This document shows, piece after piece, positions 38,454-48,000 of a stretch of 64,000 nucleotides of DNA. The first letter of the stretch is position 1. Every line of letters starts with the position of its first letter. Source of the stretch: Streptococcus porci DSM 23759. Lineage in GTDB: Bacteria; Bacillota; Bacilli; Lactobacillales; Streptococcaceae. The notes under the pieces were generated by a model that saw nothing but the letters and a program-made list of their open reading frames with translations, did not search any database and had not been told where the DNA came from. The stretch spans positions 1 to 64,000 of the forward strand of contig NZ_AUIP01000016.1 in the NCBI RefSeq assembly GCF_000423765.1. Reading direction: 5' to 3'. The position numbers and the translations under genes were made by a program.

Positions 38454-39416
38454 ATGCAGGATACCATGACTTTACAGGAGATGTTGACTTACCGAGGTCG
38501 TCAGGAAGTGCCCAATGATTTTGATGATTTTTGGGACAAGCTTCTCACAGCAACCCCCTTACCTGACTATGAGCTAATTGAGCAGAACTTTGGTTTAAAG
38601 TCGGTTATGTGCTACCAGCTCCGTTTTCAGTCTCCAAAAGGTTCCACAGTTTTTGCTAAGTGTCTCTTTCCAAAGCAAGTTTCTCCGTGTTCTGTTGTTT
38701 TTTATTTCCACGGTTACCAAGGGCAAAGTCCAGATTGGACGGAAGGGCTCAAATACACGGCTGAGGGTATGGGAGCTGTTTTTATGGACCTTCCAGGACA
38801 AGCAGGGCAGTCCAGAGAAAATGGTAATTACACAGGTATGATGGTCAAGGGGCAGGTCATTCGCGGTATGCTAGATGGGTCTAAAGAGCTCTTTTATACA
38901 GATGTTTATCGCTCTATTGTGCAAATGATTGACATTGTGGCTAGTTTTGATTGGGTGGATGAACAGGAACTATACAGCTATGGTGCTTCTCAGGGCGGAG
39001 CTTTGGCTTTGATCGCGTCAGCTCTTTCTCCAAAAATCAAGAAAACAGCGACTATCTATCCCTTTTTATCAGATTTTAAGAGAGTTTTGGAATTGCAGGT
39101 CAAGACCGAAGCCTACGACGAACTTTTCCGCTATTTTAAATTCTCGGATCCTTTCCACCAGACGGAAGAAGCAGTGCTGTCAGCCCTGTCTTATATTGAT
39201 GTCAAAAACTTTGCCCACCGTATCACTTGTCCCGTGCTCTTTGTAACAGGATTGGAAGACGATGTTTGTCCACCGTCAACTCAATTTGCCATCTACAATC
39301 GTCTGACTACGACAAAATCTCATCACATCATGCCAGATTATGGGCACGACGCCATGAATGTCAAAGTCAATGATTTGGTCTATGACTTTTTGAGAAATAG
39401 CCATGTACTAGGCTAA
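38454..39416 (+). CDS. Acetylxylan esterase-like alpha/beta hydrolase, possible sialate O-acetylesterase
   Basis: 320-residue carbohydrate esterase family 7-like protein (acetyl xylan esterase / cephalosporin C deacetylase). Catalytic triad candidates are Ser179 in YGASQGGAL, an Asp in GLEDDVCPP and His298 in YGHDAMN. Being the last gene of the sialic-acid operon, it may remove O-acetyl groups from sialic acids; this is inference. The start could be 38454 or the ATG at 38463. Confidence 0.82.
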   Translation: MQDTMTLQEMLTYRGRQEVPNDFDDFWDKLLTATPLPDYELIEQNFGLKSVMCYQLRFQSPKGSTVFAKCLFPKQVSPCSVVFYFHGYQGQSPDWTEGLKYTAEGMGAVFMDLPGQAGQSRENGNYTGMMVKGQVIRGMLDGSKELFYTDVYRSIVQMIDIVASFDWVDEQELYSYGASQGGALALIASALSPKIKKTATIYPFLSDFKRVLELQVKTEAYDELFRYFKFSDPFHQTEEAVLSALSYIDVKNFAHRITCPVLFVTGLEDDVCPPSTQFAIYNRLTTTKSHHIMPDYGHDAMNVKVNDLVYDFLRNSHVLG

Positions 39417-39501
39417 CTCAAGGATGAATCAAAAAGAGTTTGGGATAAAATTGATTTTTAGCTTCCTCACCAAGAATTTTTAAAAAGGTAAATAAAATAT
39501 C

Positions 39502-39560
39502 AAAAGCGAATAAAACTGAAATCTGACTGACTATCAGAAAAACCAGTTTTGTTCGCTTTT
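39502..39560. terminator. Bidirectional terminator between the esterase and rpiR genes
   Basis: Long stem AAAAGCGAATAAAACTG / CAGTTTTGTTCGCTTTT (one wobble or mismatch) with A- and T-rich flanks, placed between convergent genes. The remainder of 39417-39704 holds nothing I recognise. Confidence 0.8.
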
Positions 39561-39704
39561 ATAGTTATTTGACCTAGCTTTGAGACATCGTCACTTTCGG
39601 CTTGCCTTACTCTAGCACTGCCTACACCTCAGTTCCTTGTCTGAAAGCTAATTCATTTGCCTATATATTTTTGAGGAGAAACTTTTGTCTCAGACTCTTT
39701 CTAC

Positions 39705-40508
39705 CTATAGGATAGTGTTTTTAAAAATGAGTTCTTTTTGAGGACGACCAATTTCTAAGAAGTAGGCATAGAGGATATCTACCATTACCAGCAATGGGAA
39801 TTGCGGTGAGATGCGATTGCCGTAGTTGAGTTGATGGGCGGAAGCCACACGGATAACGTCGGTATAGAAAGGTTTTTTTTCAAACTGTGCGGTTGTCATT
39901 AGAACTGTTTTAGCGCCTTTGGCATGAGCTTTTTCAAGACCAGACAAGACAGCTGGTGTCTTTCCTGACAAGGAAAGACCGACCACTAGACAATTTTCAC
40001 TTAAGCTGTTGGCGTTCCACAACATGTTTTCGGTAGTTGTGATGGCATCGCAGATTAAACCCAGCCGCATGAAGCGGAGTTTGAGTTCTTGGGCTACAAG
40101 AGCTGAGCTTCCCTTACCGTAAAAGTAGGCTCGATCAGCCTTTTCAATCATCTCGGCCAGGTTCTGTAGTTGTTCTTCATTGACCAGATCGTGAGATTGT
40201 TGGATGAGCTCATGATAGTCCTGCATGACTCTTTTGGTTAAGTCTCTGTGAAAGATGGCAAAATCCTGCTGATCAGATTTTTGGCTATTGAGATACTCAA
40301 AAATGAACTCTCGATAGCCTTTGAAACCACATTTTTTAGCAAAACGGGTTAAGGTAGCCTGAGAGATGTGAAGGGTCTGAGTGATTTGCGTTGCCTTTAA
40401 ATCCTCCTCAGAAAGCTTCTGACTTATAAAATAATCGGCAATACTCCGTTCCAAGCTAGTCATACTAGGCAAATAGACAGAGATTTTACTTGTTAGCGAA
40501 CCAGCCAT
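39705..40508 (-). CDS. RpiR-family (MurR/NanR-like) transcriptional regulator
   Basis: 267 residues: an N-terminal HTH_6 domain (LERSIADYFIS; ISQATLTRFAKKCGFKGYREF) and a C-terminal SIS sugar-phosphate domain (ADRAYFYGKGSSALVAQEL; CLVVGLSLSGKTPAV). Likely ligand is a ManNAc-6-P-type sugar phosphate and the likely target is the nan/sat promoter. I chose MAGSLTSK as start because AAAGGG lies 6 nt upstream; 14 extra codons in frame are rejected. The only confident - strand gene in the window. Confidence 0.9.
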   Translation of the reverse strand: MAGSLTSKISVYLPSMTSLERSIADYFISQKLSEEDLKATQITQTLHISQATLTRFAKKCGFKGYREFIFEYLNSQKSDQQDFAIFHRDLTKRVMQDYHELIQQSHDLVNEEQLQNLAEMIEKADRAYFYGKGSSALVAQELKLRFMRLGLICDAITTTENMLWNANSLSENCLVVGLSLSGKTPAVLSGLEKAHAKGAKTVLMTTAQFEKKPFYTDVIRVASAHQLNYGNRISPQFPLLVMVDILYAYFLEIGRPQKELIFKNTIL

Positions 40509-40673
40509 AGAAAACCCTTTCAAGATAAGATGGTATATTAAGTATATCATAAAATAAAAATCCTTGTGAAAAATTTTTTTGCGTCAGAAAATAGGGGTTC
40601 TTATATATAGGAAGAAATCAGTAAATATAGCGATATGATAAGGTTTTTGAGCAAATTTATATTAGAAAAAAGC

Positions 40674-40702
40674 GTGACCTTTTGTGATAAAAGTGCTATG
40701 AT
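40674..40702 (+). promoter_or_regulatory. Promoter of the V-ATPase operon
   Basis: -35-like GTGACC (40674-40679), 17-bp spacer, -10 TATGAT (40697-40702). AAGGAGG then precedes ntpF. The 40509-40722 interval shows nothing else. Confidence 0.45.
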
Positions 40703-40722
40703 ATTCCCTAAGGAGGTGGACT

Positions 40723-41046
40723 ATGAGTCTTGCATCACAGGCTATTTTAGAGGTTGAAGGAAGAATTTCCGACCGTCTAAAGGCGCATGAAGAGGCAATT
40801 TTAGCTCTCAGACACAAGACAGACGAAGATTTAGCTGCTGCTGAAGAAGCGAGTGGTCAAGCCATCTTGACCTATAAAGAAGCTAAAGAGTCTGAATTGG
40901 CTGGTGCGATTGCACAGAAAGAAGCAACATCTCAGCAACAGATTTCAGAAGAAGTTGCGAGATTAACTGACCAGATTGCTCAGAAAGAAACTGAGTTAAT
41001 CTCCAGCATTTTAGAGGAGGTAGAGGCGCGATATGGCGGTATCTAA
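40723..41046 (+). CDS. ntpF: V-type ATPase peripheral stalk subunit (NtpF/AhaH-like)
   Basis: 107 residues, almost wholly a charged coiled coil (Ala/Glu/Lys heptads), matching the small stalk subunit that dimerises with NtpE. First of the operon in the order F-I-K-E-C-G-A-B-D known from Enterococcus hirae. Overlaps ntpI by 14 nt. Confidence 0.82.
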   Translation: MSLASQAILEVEGRISDRLKAHEEAILALRHKTDEDLAAAEEASGQAILTYKEAKESELAGAIAQKEATSQQQISEEVARLTDQIAQKETELISSILEEVEARYGGI

Positions 41047-42961
41047 AATGCAAAAACTCCTCATTCTGACCGATTATCAGACTAGAGGAGACCTTTTAAA
41101 ATCCGTCCAAGAATGCCAAGCCTTTGAGCCTATTTCAGTAAAAGGACCTGACCGCGAACACAGTCACGATAATTTGGTGGCTGATATTCAGTCTCTAGAG
41201 GCTGAACTAGCTCGGATAGCTCAGGCTCAGAACTATCTGAAAGCTGTAACACCTAAGAAAATTTGGGGTGACCGTTTTCAGCTGACTGCGCAAGCCTTTG
41301 ACCAAAAAATCGCTCAGATTAAAGAGCGTGACCTTTTGGGACAGGTACTGGAACTTCAAAAAAAGGCGGAGCTAAGACAAAAGAAGCTCATAAGTTTGGA
41401 TGAAAATATCGAACTTGCAACTAAGTGGAAGACGTTGCCGTTTTTGAAAAAAGACCGCAGGAAATTAAAAGCTATTTATGCTATCGCGGGAACCTTGCCG
41501 GAAGATCCAAATCATGAAAAATTGGCACAGCTTTTGGCCCATGAGGAGTTCTACGTGGAACGCCTGTTCCAAAATGATTTGGAACAAGGTTTGGTGGTTT
41601 ATGCCAATCGTTCTGGTAAGCATGAATTAAAAGAGTTTTTGGACGGTCTTCATTTTGATCAGTTTGATTTTCCTTTTGACAAGTTACCAGCTGAGAAATT
41701 AGAGGATTTCAAGACTGAGAGAGCCAGTCTTTTAGCAGAACAAAAAGCTGATGCGGCTCTCTTGAAGGACTTGGGAAATTCCTATGCGGATTTGATGCTC
41801 TTAGAAGAGGAACTTTACAATCAAAAAGAACGGCTCCATGCAGAGCAACTCTTAGCTTCTGGTCAGGAGTTGGTTGGTTTATCTGGTTGGGTTAAGGAAG
41901 ATGAGGTTCCTCACCTGAAGGCTCTCCTAGCTGAAACCTTGCCATCAGGAGCCTATGCTATTCTGATTGATGACAGTCAGGTTTCTGAAAAAGAAATCCC
42001 GACACAGCTTGTCAACCATCCTCTGGTTGAACCTTTTGAAGTTTTGACAGAGATGTACAGCCTACCGAAGTATTCAGAGGTGGATCCCACACCGCTTTTG
42101 GCACCATTTTACGCTGTATTTTTTGGCATGATGGTGGCCGATATCGGATACGGACTTCTGCTCTGGCTGGGCACATGGTATTTGCTCAATAAAACCAAGG
42201 CCACGAGAGGTGCTAGGAAAAATTACAAACTATTTCACATCCTGTCCTACCCGACCATTTTATGGGGAGTATTCTTTGGCTCCTTCTTTGGTGTTGAACT
42301 CCCTTTCCATGTTCTATCGACGACAGGAGATGTCATTTCGATTTTGGTTTTGTCGGTGGTTTTCGGGCTAATTCAGCTGATTTTTGGTCTCATGGTCAAC
42401 ACCCACCTGCAAATCAAGGATAAGAACTATCCGTCAGCAGTTTCTGATGGCTTAGGTTGGATTGGTCTTTTAGTTGGCGTTATCCTCATTGCTGCTCAGA
42501 GTTTTACAGGAATAGCGGTGCTTGGAGAGATTGCCAAGTGGCTAATCATCATCAACGTTGCCATGATTGTCTTGGGAACGGCTGCTGGTAGCAAAAACAA
42601 ATTACTAGGCATTGGTTCAGGTCTTTACAAACTCTATGGGGCGACTTCTTACATTGGAGATATTGCCAGCTATACCCGCCTCATGGCTTTGTCGGTATCT
42701 GGTGCCTCTATTGCAGCTTCCTTTAACATGGTTGTAGGACTTCTACCGCCAGTGGCTCGCTTTACGGCAGGGATTCCATTGATTATTGCCCTGCAACTGC
42801 TTAACCTAGGCATGTCCTTGCTTGGGGCTTACGTTCACGCTATTCGTCTGCAGTTTGTCGAATTCTTCGGCAAATTCTACGAAGGTGGTGGTCGTGCCTT
42901 TAAGCCTTTAAAAACGTACGAAAAATACACAGATTTAAAAACAAGAAAATTGGAGAAATAA
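41033..42961 (+). CDS. ntpI: V-type ATPase subunit I (a subunit)
   Basis: 642 residues: a soluble N-terminal half of about 330 residues with coiled coils, then about seven or eight membrane segments from about residue 355 (FYAVFFGMMVADIGYGLLLW). The conserved region YIGDIASYTRLMALSVSGASIA holds the essential Arg for ion transfer against the K ring. It links peripheral stalks to the membrane rotor. Confidence 0.94.
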   Translation: MAVSKMQKLLILTDYQTRGDLLKSVQECQAFEPISVKGPDREHSHDNLVADIQSLEAELARIAQAQNYLKAVTPKKIWGDRFQLTAQAFDQKIAQIKERDLLGQVLELQKKAELRQKKLISLDENIELATKWKTLPFLKKDRRKLKAIYAIAGTLPEDPNHEKLAQLLAHEEFYVERLFQNDLEQGLVVYANRSGKHELKEFLDGLHFDQFDFPFDKLPAEKLEDFKTERASLLAEQKADAALLKDLGNSYADLMLLEEELYNQKERLHAEQLLASGQELVGLSGWVKEDEVPHLKALLAETLPSGAYAILIDDSQVSEKEIPTQLVNHPLVEPFEVLTEMYSLPKYSEVDPTPLLAPFYAVFFGMMVADIGYGLLLWLGTWYLLNKTKATRGARKNYKLFHILSYPTILWGVFFGSFFGVELPFHVLSTTGDVISILVLSVVFGLIQLIFGLMVNTHLQIKDKNYPSAVSDGLGWIGLLVGVILIAAQSFTGIAVLGEIAKWLIIINVAMIVLGTAAGSKNKLLGIGSGLYKLYGATSYIGDIASYTRLMALSVSGASIAASFNMVVGLLPPVARFTAGIPLIIALQLLNLGMSLLGAYVHAIRLQFVEFFGKFYEGGGRAFKPLKTYEKYTDLKTRKLEK

Positions 42962-42962
42962 G

Positions 42963-43436
42963 ATGAAAGCATTAATTGAATTTTTGTCAACACAAAACGG
43001 TGGTATGATGTTGGCAGCTACTGGTATGGCTCTATCAATGATTTTGGCAGGAACAGGATCAGCCAAAGGCGTTGGTATGACTGGTGAGGCAGCAGCAGCT
43101 ATGTCCAAAGAACAACCTGAAAAATTTGGTAAATCTTTGGTGCTTCAACTATTGCCAGGTACGCAAGGTTTCTACGGTATGATTATTGCTCTTATGATTT
43201 ATGGTAAGATGAGTGGCACTATCGATGCTGGCCTTGGGATGAAACTTTTGGCAGCAGGATTTACCATGGGCTTCACTGGTCTAACTTCAGGCATTGCCCA
43301 AGGTCGTGTAGCGACAGCTGGTATCCAAATCTTGGCAAAAAATGAAGAACACTTCATGAAAGGTGCTATCTACGCAGGGATGGTTGAAATGTACGCTATC
43401 CTTGGACTCGTTATCGCCCTCATGATGATTATCTAA
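42963..43436 (+). CDS. ntpK: V-type ATPase subunit K (rotor ring proteolipid)
   Basis: 157 residues, a tandem duplication of a two-helix hairpin giving four membrane segments. Only the second half has the ion-binding carboxylate, Glu142 in GMVEMYAILGLV; the first half has Gln at the equivalent GTQGFYGM. This matches the 16-kDa type of E. hirae, which carries Na+; whether this enzyme uses Na+ or H+ is not decided by sequence alone. Confidence 0.95.
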   Translation: MKALIEFLSTQNGGMMLAATGMALSMILAGTGSAKGVGMTGEAAAAMSKEQPEKFGKSLVLQLLPGTQGFYGMIIALMIYGKMSGTIDAGLGMKLLAAGFTMGFTGLTSGIAQGRVATAGIQILAKNEEHFMKGAIYAGMVEMYAILGLVIALMMII

Positions 43437-43446
43437 GGATGGGCCT

Positions 43447-43998
43447 ATGACAGAATTACAGGAATTTACGGCTAATATCCTAGCCCGTAAAGAAGAGGAA
43501 TTGGCGCTTTTGATGAAAAAGGCGGTTGCTGACGAGCAAGCAAGACTTGAAGCTGGTTTAGCTAGCCTCTCAGATAGAGAAACTGCTGAAAAAGCCAAGC
43601 TAGACAGTCAGTTTGCCTTGGAAACGGCAACCGCTATGCAAGCTATTGACAATAAAAGTCGTAATGCCATCCTATCAAACCGTCAAGAGCAACTGCACAG
43701 CCTGTTTGATAAAGCTTACCAAGTCATGGCGGCCTGGGATTCAGAAAGGTTTAATAGCTTCTTACAGAAGGTGTTAGGTCAATTAGATGACAGCAAGCAC
43801 TACAGCCTACAGTTGGGTTCGCAAAGTCAGCATAAAGTGGCCTTACCAGCTTATGTTAGTCTGATTACAGAGACTATCCCAAATGAAGCAGGCTTTGTCC
43901 TTGAAGCTGATGGAGTGCGCTACAATTACCTCTTCCGAGCTCTTTTGACCGATGTGACTCCAGATTTAATTGGATTATTGTCGCGCCGACTGGGCTAG
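43447..43998 (+). CDS. ntpE: V-type ATPase subunit E
   Basis: 183 residues: a long N-terminal coiled coil (about 1-90) and a C-terminal globular part ending TPDLIGLLSRRLG. Peripheral stalk partner of NtpF. RBS AAGGATGGGCCT; ntpC starts 14 nt after its stop. Confidence 0.88.
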   Translation: MTELQEFTANILARKEEELALLMKKAVADEQARLEAGLASLSDRETAEKAKLDSQFALETATAMQAIDNKSRNAILSNRQEQLHSLFDKAYQVMAAWDSERFNSFLQKVLGQLDDSKHYSLQLGSQSQHKVALPAYVSLITETIPNEAGFVLEADGVRYNYLFRALLTDVTPDLIGLLSRRLG

Positions 43999-44011
43999 CA
44001 AGGAGGTAGCT

Positions 44012-44995
44012 ATGTTGGATATTGACTATGCAAGTATCAATACGGCTGTCCGTATTCGCGAGAACGATTTGCTAACCAAAGAAACCTTTGAAGGGCTTTT
44101 GAAGGCCAAAGATTTTTCACAGGCACAGCAACTATTGAAATCAACAGCTTATCGTGACGTCCCTGAAGACTTCGAGCCCCTTTTGGTAGCTGAATTGGCA
44201 AAAACTACGGACTTTGTGACTGAGCAAGTAGCTGGCGCACCAGTTGCTCAAATCTTTTCTCTGATCTATACCTACCACAACCTCAAGGTGCTTTTAAAAA
44301 ACCACTTGGCAGGTCTAGATTTGGAGCATCTCTTAGTGCATATGGGGGCCTTCGATTTGGATGAACTCCGTCATCTGGTCAAGACCGAACAGTCGGAGAC
44401 GCTTCCTGAGCTTTTGGTACAAGCGGTGCAGGATACTTGTCAGGAATACCGGGAGTACGGACGTCTGGAGAGTGTTGATGTTCTCCTTGACCGCCGATAC
44501 TTCAAGCACTTGGTGGCAGTCGCTAGAGAACTAGCCGACCCAGCTATCCTCAATATGGTGCAGGCGTGGGTTGATCTTTACAACCTCAACTGTATCTTCC
44601 GCTTGCGGGATAAAAAGCTATCGCGGGCCTTTCTCATGTCCGTTTTATCAAACGAGGGACAGCTCAAACACACCGAACTCATTGCCTTGGCACTAGCCAA
44701 TCGCTATGATGACCTCTTAGCTCTTTTAAATGAGACTGATTATGCCAGCGCTCTGACAGGTATGATTGACCAAGAGGGGGACCTCAACCTCTCACTAGAG
44801 TTGGCTCGTGACCGAGTGTCTCATGTCTATCTAGACGACGCCCGCTTTGAAGCTTTTGGCTTTTTACCTCTGTTGGCCTATAACTACTATAAGGAGATGG
44901 AAGTCAAGAATCTTCGCCTAATTTTGACGGGCAAGATGAATGACTTTGATCAATCTATGCTGAGAGAAAGGATGAGACCGATTTATGACTTATAA
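44012..44995 (+). CDS. ntpC: V-type ATPase subunit C (d subunit)
   Basis: 327 residues; all-helical rotor socket between the central stalk and the K ring. Motifs typical of the family include the N-terminal Y-A-S-I-N-T-A-V-R-I-R-E and NLRLILTGKM near the C-terminus. I chose ATG 44012 after AAGGAGGTAGCT; the in-frame 43970 start overlaps ntpE and is rejected. Overlaps ntpG by 11 nt. Confidence 0.92.
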   Translation: MLDIDYASINTAVRIRENDLLTKETFEGLLKAKDFSQAQQLLKSTAYRDVPEDFEPLLVAELAKTTDFVTEQVAGAPVAQIFSLIYTYHNLKVLLKNHLAGLDLEHLLVHMGAFDLDELRHLVKTEQSETLPELLVQAVQDTCQEYREYGRLESVDVLLDRRYFKHLVAVARELADPAILNMVQAWVDLYNLNCIFRLRDKKLSRAFLMSVLSNEGQLKHTELIALALANRYDDLLALLNETDYASALTGMIDQEGDLNLSLELARDRVSHVYLDDARFEAFGFLPLLAYNYYKEMEVKNLRLILTGKMNDFDQSMLRERMRPIYDL

Positions 44996-45296
44996 AATTG
45001 CTGTTGTCGGCGACAAGGACTCAATCCTACCTTTCAAGATGATTGGTTTTGAGATTTTTGATGCTAGGACCGGACAAGCTGCGCGTCAGCATATTGATTA
45101 TCTGGCAGAGAGTGATTACGGTATCATCTATGTGACAGAAAGTCTGGCTCAAGAAATCCCAGAAACCATTGCCCGTTATCGAGATCAAGCTGTCCCAGCG
45201 GTTATTCTGATACCAAACTACAAAGGAAGCCTAGGGATTGGCATGCAAAACATTCAAGATAATGTGGAAAAAGCTATCGGGCAGAATATTTTATGA
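44985..45296 (+). CDS. ntpG: V-type ATPase subunit F-type (NtpG)
   Basis: 103 residues with the Rossmann-like start YKIAVVGDKDSILPFKMIGF and GIIYVTESLAQEIP, the standard signature of the small central-stalk subunit called NtpG in E. hirae (F in archaeal naming). Its stop overlaps the start of the next gene (ATGATGAG). Confidence 0.92.
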   Translation: MTYKIAVVGDKDSILPFKMIGFEIFDARTGQAARQHIDYLAESDYGIIYVTESLAQEIPETIARYRDQAVPAVILIPNYKGSLGIGMQNIQDNVEKAIGQNIL

Positions 45297-46057
45297 TGAG
45301 ATTAACAGATTTGCAGCTCGCAAATCCTCTCTTTGAAAATTGGGAAGAAACGATTATATGGTCTTGTTTACAAGGGATTATGAGGGATATTTTTGTTGAT
45401 GACTTATCAACCCCCAAATCTGCACTTGCGAAACTCGGGAAAATAGCGTCGTTTGGTTTCCTTGCTGGAGAGCCGAGTCGTGAGCTGATTGAATCTTGTC
45501 GTGGTGAGGATATTATCTTAGTTCCTCAAAATGAAGCTTGGTCACGCCTGATTCAGACGACTTATTGCGATAAAGCTAAAGCTTTTACCAGATACGCGAC
45601 CAAAAAAGAGAGCTCCTTTGATCCTTTAAAATTACAGACTTTTGTAGATGATTTAGCAGAAGATTTTGAGATTTGTCAAATTGATGAGCGCCTCTATCAG
45701 CTCTGCCTACAAGAGGAATGGTCTCAAGACTTAGTTTCCAATTATGATGATTATACCCATTACGACCGCTTTGGTCTTGGCTATGTCATCTTGCATAAAA
45801 ATCGCCTAGTCGCTGGGGCATCTTCTTACTCTAGCTATCGTGGTGGTATTGAAATCGAGATCGACACTCATCCAGAATATCGTCAGCAAGGTCTAGCTAA
45901 GGCGGTTGCCTCTAAACTAATTTTAAAATGTTTGGAAAGAAATCTCTATCCAAGCTGGGATGCTCATACAACAATCTCATTACATTTAGCCCAACAGCTT
46001 GGCTATCACTATTCTCACAATTATATAGCTTATGAAATAGATTGGTCAGTCGTTTAA
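45293..46057 (+). CDS. GNAT-family acetyltransferase inside the V-ATPase operon
   Basis: 254 residues. The C-terminal GNAT core is visible: GGIEIEIDTHPEYRQQGLAK with the Q-x-x-G-x-A acetyl-CoA loop and HLAQQLGYHYSHNYIAYEI, like the GNAT_acetyltr_2 group. The N-terminal about 130 residues are unfamiliar. It overlaps ntpG by 4 nt, so it is translationally coupled to the ATPase genes, but it is not a known V-ATPase subunit. Substrate unknown. Confidence 0.85.
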   Translation: MMRLTDLQLANPLFENWEETIIWSCLQGIMRDIFVDDLSTPKSALAKLGKIASFGFLAGEPSRELIESCRGEDIILVPQNEAWSRLIQTTYCDKAKAFTRYATKKESSFDPLKLQTFVDDLAEDFEICQIDERLYQLCLQEEWSQDLVSNYDDYTHYDRFGLGYVILHKNRLVAGASSYSSYRGGIEIEIDTHPEYRQQGLAKAVASKLILKCLERNLYPSWDAHTTISLHLAQQLGYHYSHNYIAYEIDWSVV

Positions 46058-46095
46058 AGACAACTCTCAATTTATGAGAAAAGTTACCACCCAAC

Positions 46096-46187
46096 GATTA
46101 TCGTCCTTGCCCCGTGAGAAGGGGATGAACGGTTTAAGTTCATTTTAGGCATGTTTACTGCTAAATTCACAATTTTGGACGATAACC
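46096..46187 (+). ncRNA. Cloverleaf-like RNA structure upstream of ntpA
   Basis: The outer stem GATTATCGTCC (46096-46106) / GGACGATAACC (46177-46187), 11 bp with one imperfect pair, encloses three hairpins: CCCC/GGGG (46110-46124), ATGAAC/GTTCAT (46125-46143) and TTTAG/CTAAA (46144-46165). No T tract follows, so it is not a terminator, and it lacks tRNA T-loop and anticodon features. It lies 31 nt before the ntpA start. Confidence 0.5.
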
Positions 46188-46218
46188 ATAGAAAAGAACC
46201 ATAAAAAGGAGATTCCTT

Positions 46219-48000
46219 TTGAAAACTGGAACAATTATTAAAGTATCTGGACCACTTGTTATGGCTAGTGGTATGGCAGATGCAAACATTCAAGATATCT
46301 GTAAGGTCGGGAACACAGGCCTTATCGGTGAAATTATCGAAATGCGTAAGGACGTGGCCTCCATTCAGGTTTACGAAGAAACCTCAGGAATTGGACCTGG
46401 TGAGCCAGTTGTAACAACTGGTGAGGCTCTTTCAGTTGAACTTGGCCCTGGAATCCTATCTCAAATGTTTGATGGCATTCAGCGTCCCCTTGACACCTAC
46501 CATGAGGAAACCAACTCTGATTTCCTTATCCGCGGGGTTGATATTAAGCCTTTGAGTCGTAAAAAGACCTGGACTTTCACACCGACAGTTGGCGTGGGCG
46601 ATACCGTAGTGGCTGGCGACATTGTCGGCACAGTCCAAGAGACCTCTGTCATTGAGCACCGCATTATGGTGCCTTTCGGTAAGGGTGGCGTGGTAAAAGC
46701 TATCGCTTCTGGTGATTATACCCTTGAAGACACAGTTTACGTCCTCGAAACAGATACAGGTGAGGAAAATTTCACCATGATGCAGAAGTGGCCAGTTCGT
46801 CGTGGACGTCCATTTGCCCAAAAACTCAATCCTAAAGAACCAATGCTGACTGGTCAACGCGTTATCGACACCTTCTTCCCTGTGGCAAAAGGTGGAGGTG
46901 CAGCCGTTCCTGGACCTTTTGGAGCTGGGAAAACGGTCGTGCAGCACCAAGTGGCTAAATGGTCTGACGTGGATTTGGTTGTCTATGTTGGTTGTGGTGA
47001 GCGCGGGAACGAAATGACCGACGTTCTGAATGAATTTCCAGAACTGATTGATCCAAATACAGGTCAATCGCTCATGAATCGTACTATTCTGATTGCTAAC
47101 ACTTCAAACATGCCCGTTGCAGCGCGTGAAGCATCAATCTATACAGGTATCACCATTGCTGAGTACTTCCGTGATATGGGCTATAATGTAGCCATCATGG
47201 CGGATTCAACATCACGTTGGGCGGAAGCTCTCCGTGAGATGTCGGGTCGTCTAGAAGAAATGCCAGGAGATGAAGGATACCCAGCCTACCTTGGTTCCCG
47301 CATCGCTGAATACTATGAACGTGCGGGTAAGGTGATTTCTCTTGGTAGTAAGGGGCGTGAAGGTTCTGTTACAGCTATCGGAGCGGTATCGCCTCCAGGA
47401 GGAGATATCTCTGAGCCTGTCACACAAAACACTCTCCGTATCGTTAAGGTTTTCTGGGGACTCGATGCAACGCTGGCGCAGAAACGTCATTTTCCATCTA
47501 TGAACTGGCTTAGTTCTTACTCCCTCTATTCAGATGAAATCGGTGAGTTTCTTGATGACAAATTGCAAACCAACTGGTCTGAAAAAGTGACCCATGCCAT
47601 GAGAACCTTGCAAGAAGAATCTGAATTGGAAGAAATTGTCCGATTGGTTGGTTTGGATTCTTTATCAGATAAGGACAAGATTACCATGCAGATTGCCCGC
47701 ATGATTCGTGAAGACTATCTTCAACAAAATGCTTTTGACGAGGTGGATACCTTTACATCATATGCTAAGCAGTCGCTCATGCTGGATTTGATTATCACCT
47801 TTGAAAAAGAGGCACGTAAAGCTCTCAAGCTAGGTGCTTATTACACTGAAATTTTGGAAGGTACAGTAGAACTCCGTGACCGTATCGCTCGAGCCAAATA
47901 TGTGGCTGAGAAGGATTTGGACAAGTTGTCAGCTCTGCTTTTGTCCATACCAGAAGAACTCAAAGCTATCGTTGCAAAAGGAGGAATGACGCATGATTAA
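46219..48000 (+). CDS. ntpA: V-type ATPase catalytic subunit A
   Basis: 593 residues: N-terminal beta barrel, bulge domain, and the nucleotide-binding domain with P-loop GPFGAGKT (232-239), the catalytic Glu in GERGNEM, and [17 protein letters not shown]. Start is a TTG (46219) with AAAAGGAG 8 nt upstream, beginning [14 protein letters not shown] as in relatives. Overlaps ntpB by 8 nt. Confidence 0.97.
   Translation: MKTGTIIKVSGPLVMASGMADANIQDICKVGNTGLIGEIIEMRKDVASIQVYEETSGIGPGEPVVTTGEALSVELGPGILSQMFDGIQRPLDTYHEETNSDFLIRGVDIKPLSRKKTWTFTPTVGVGDTVVAGDIVGTVQETSVIEHRIMVPFGKGGVVKAIASGDYTLEDTVYVLETDTGEENFTMMQKWPVRRGRPFAQKLNPKEPMLTGQRVIDTFFPVAKGGGAAVPGPFGAGKTVVQHQVAKWSDVDLVVYVGCGERGNEMTDVLNEFPELIDPNTGQSLMNRTILIANTSNMPVAAREASIYTGITIAEYFRDMGYNVAIMADSTSRWAEALREMSGRLEEMPGDEGYPAYLGSRIAEYYERAGKVISLGSKGREGSVTAIGAVSPPGGDISEPVTQNTLRIVKVFWGLDATLAQKRHFPSMNWLSSYSLYSDEIGEFLDDKLQTNWSEKVTHAMRTLQEESELEEIVRLVGLDSLSDKDKITMQIARMIREDYLQQNAFDEVDTFTSYAKQSLMLDLIITFEKEARKALKLGAYYTEILEGTVELRDRIARAKYVAEKDLDKLSALLLSIPEELKAIVAKGGMTHD

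Noticed and set aside
40509..40722. Second promoter or small RNA between rpiR and ntpF
   Set aside because: AT-rich sequence with several -10-like hexamers but no terminator or structure to support an RNA.
46096..46187. tRNA gene upstream of ntpA
   Set aside because: The fold is cloverleaf-like, but there is no T-loop GTTCRA, no anticodon arm with a proper 7-nt loop between D and T arms, and the outer stem is 11 bp.
46456..47067. 203-codon open frame on the - strand inside ntpA
   Set aside because: Antisense shadow of the catalytic ATPase subunit.
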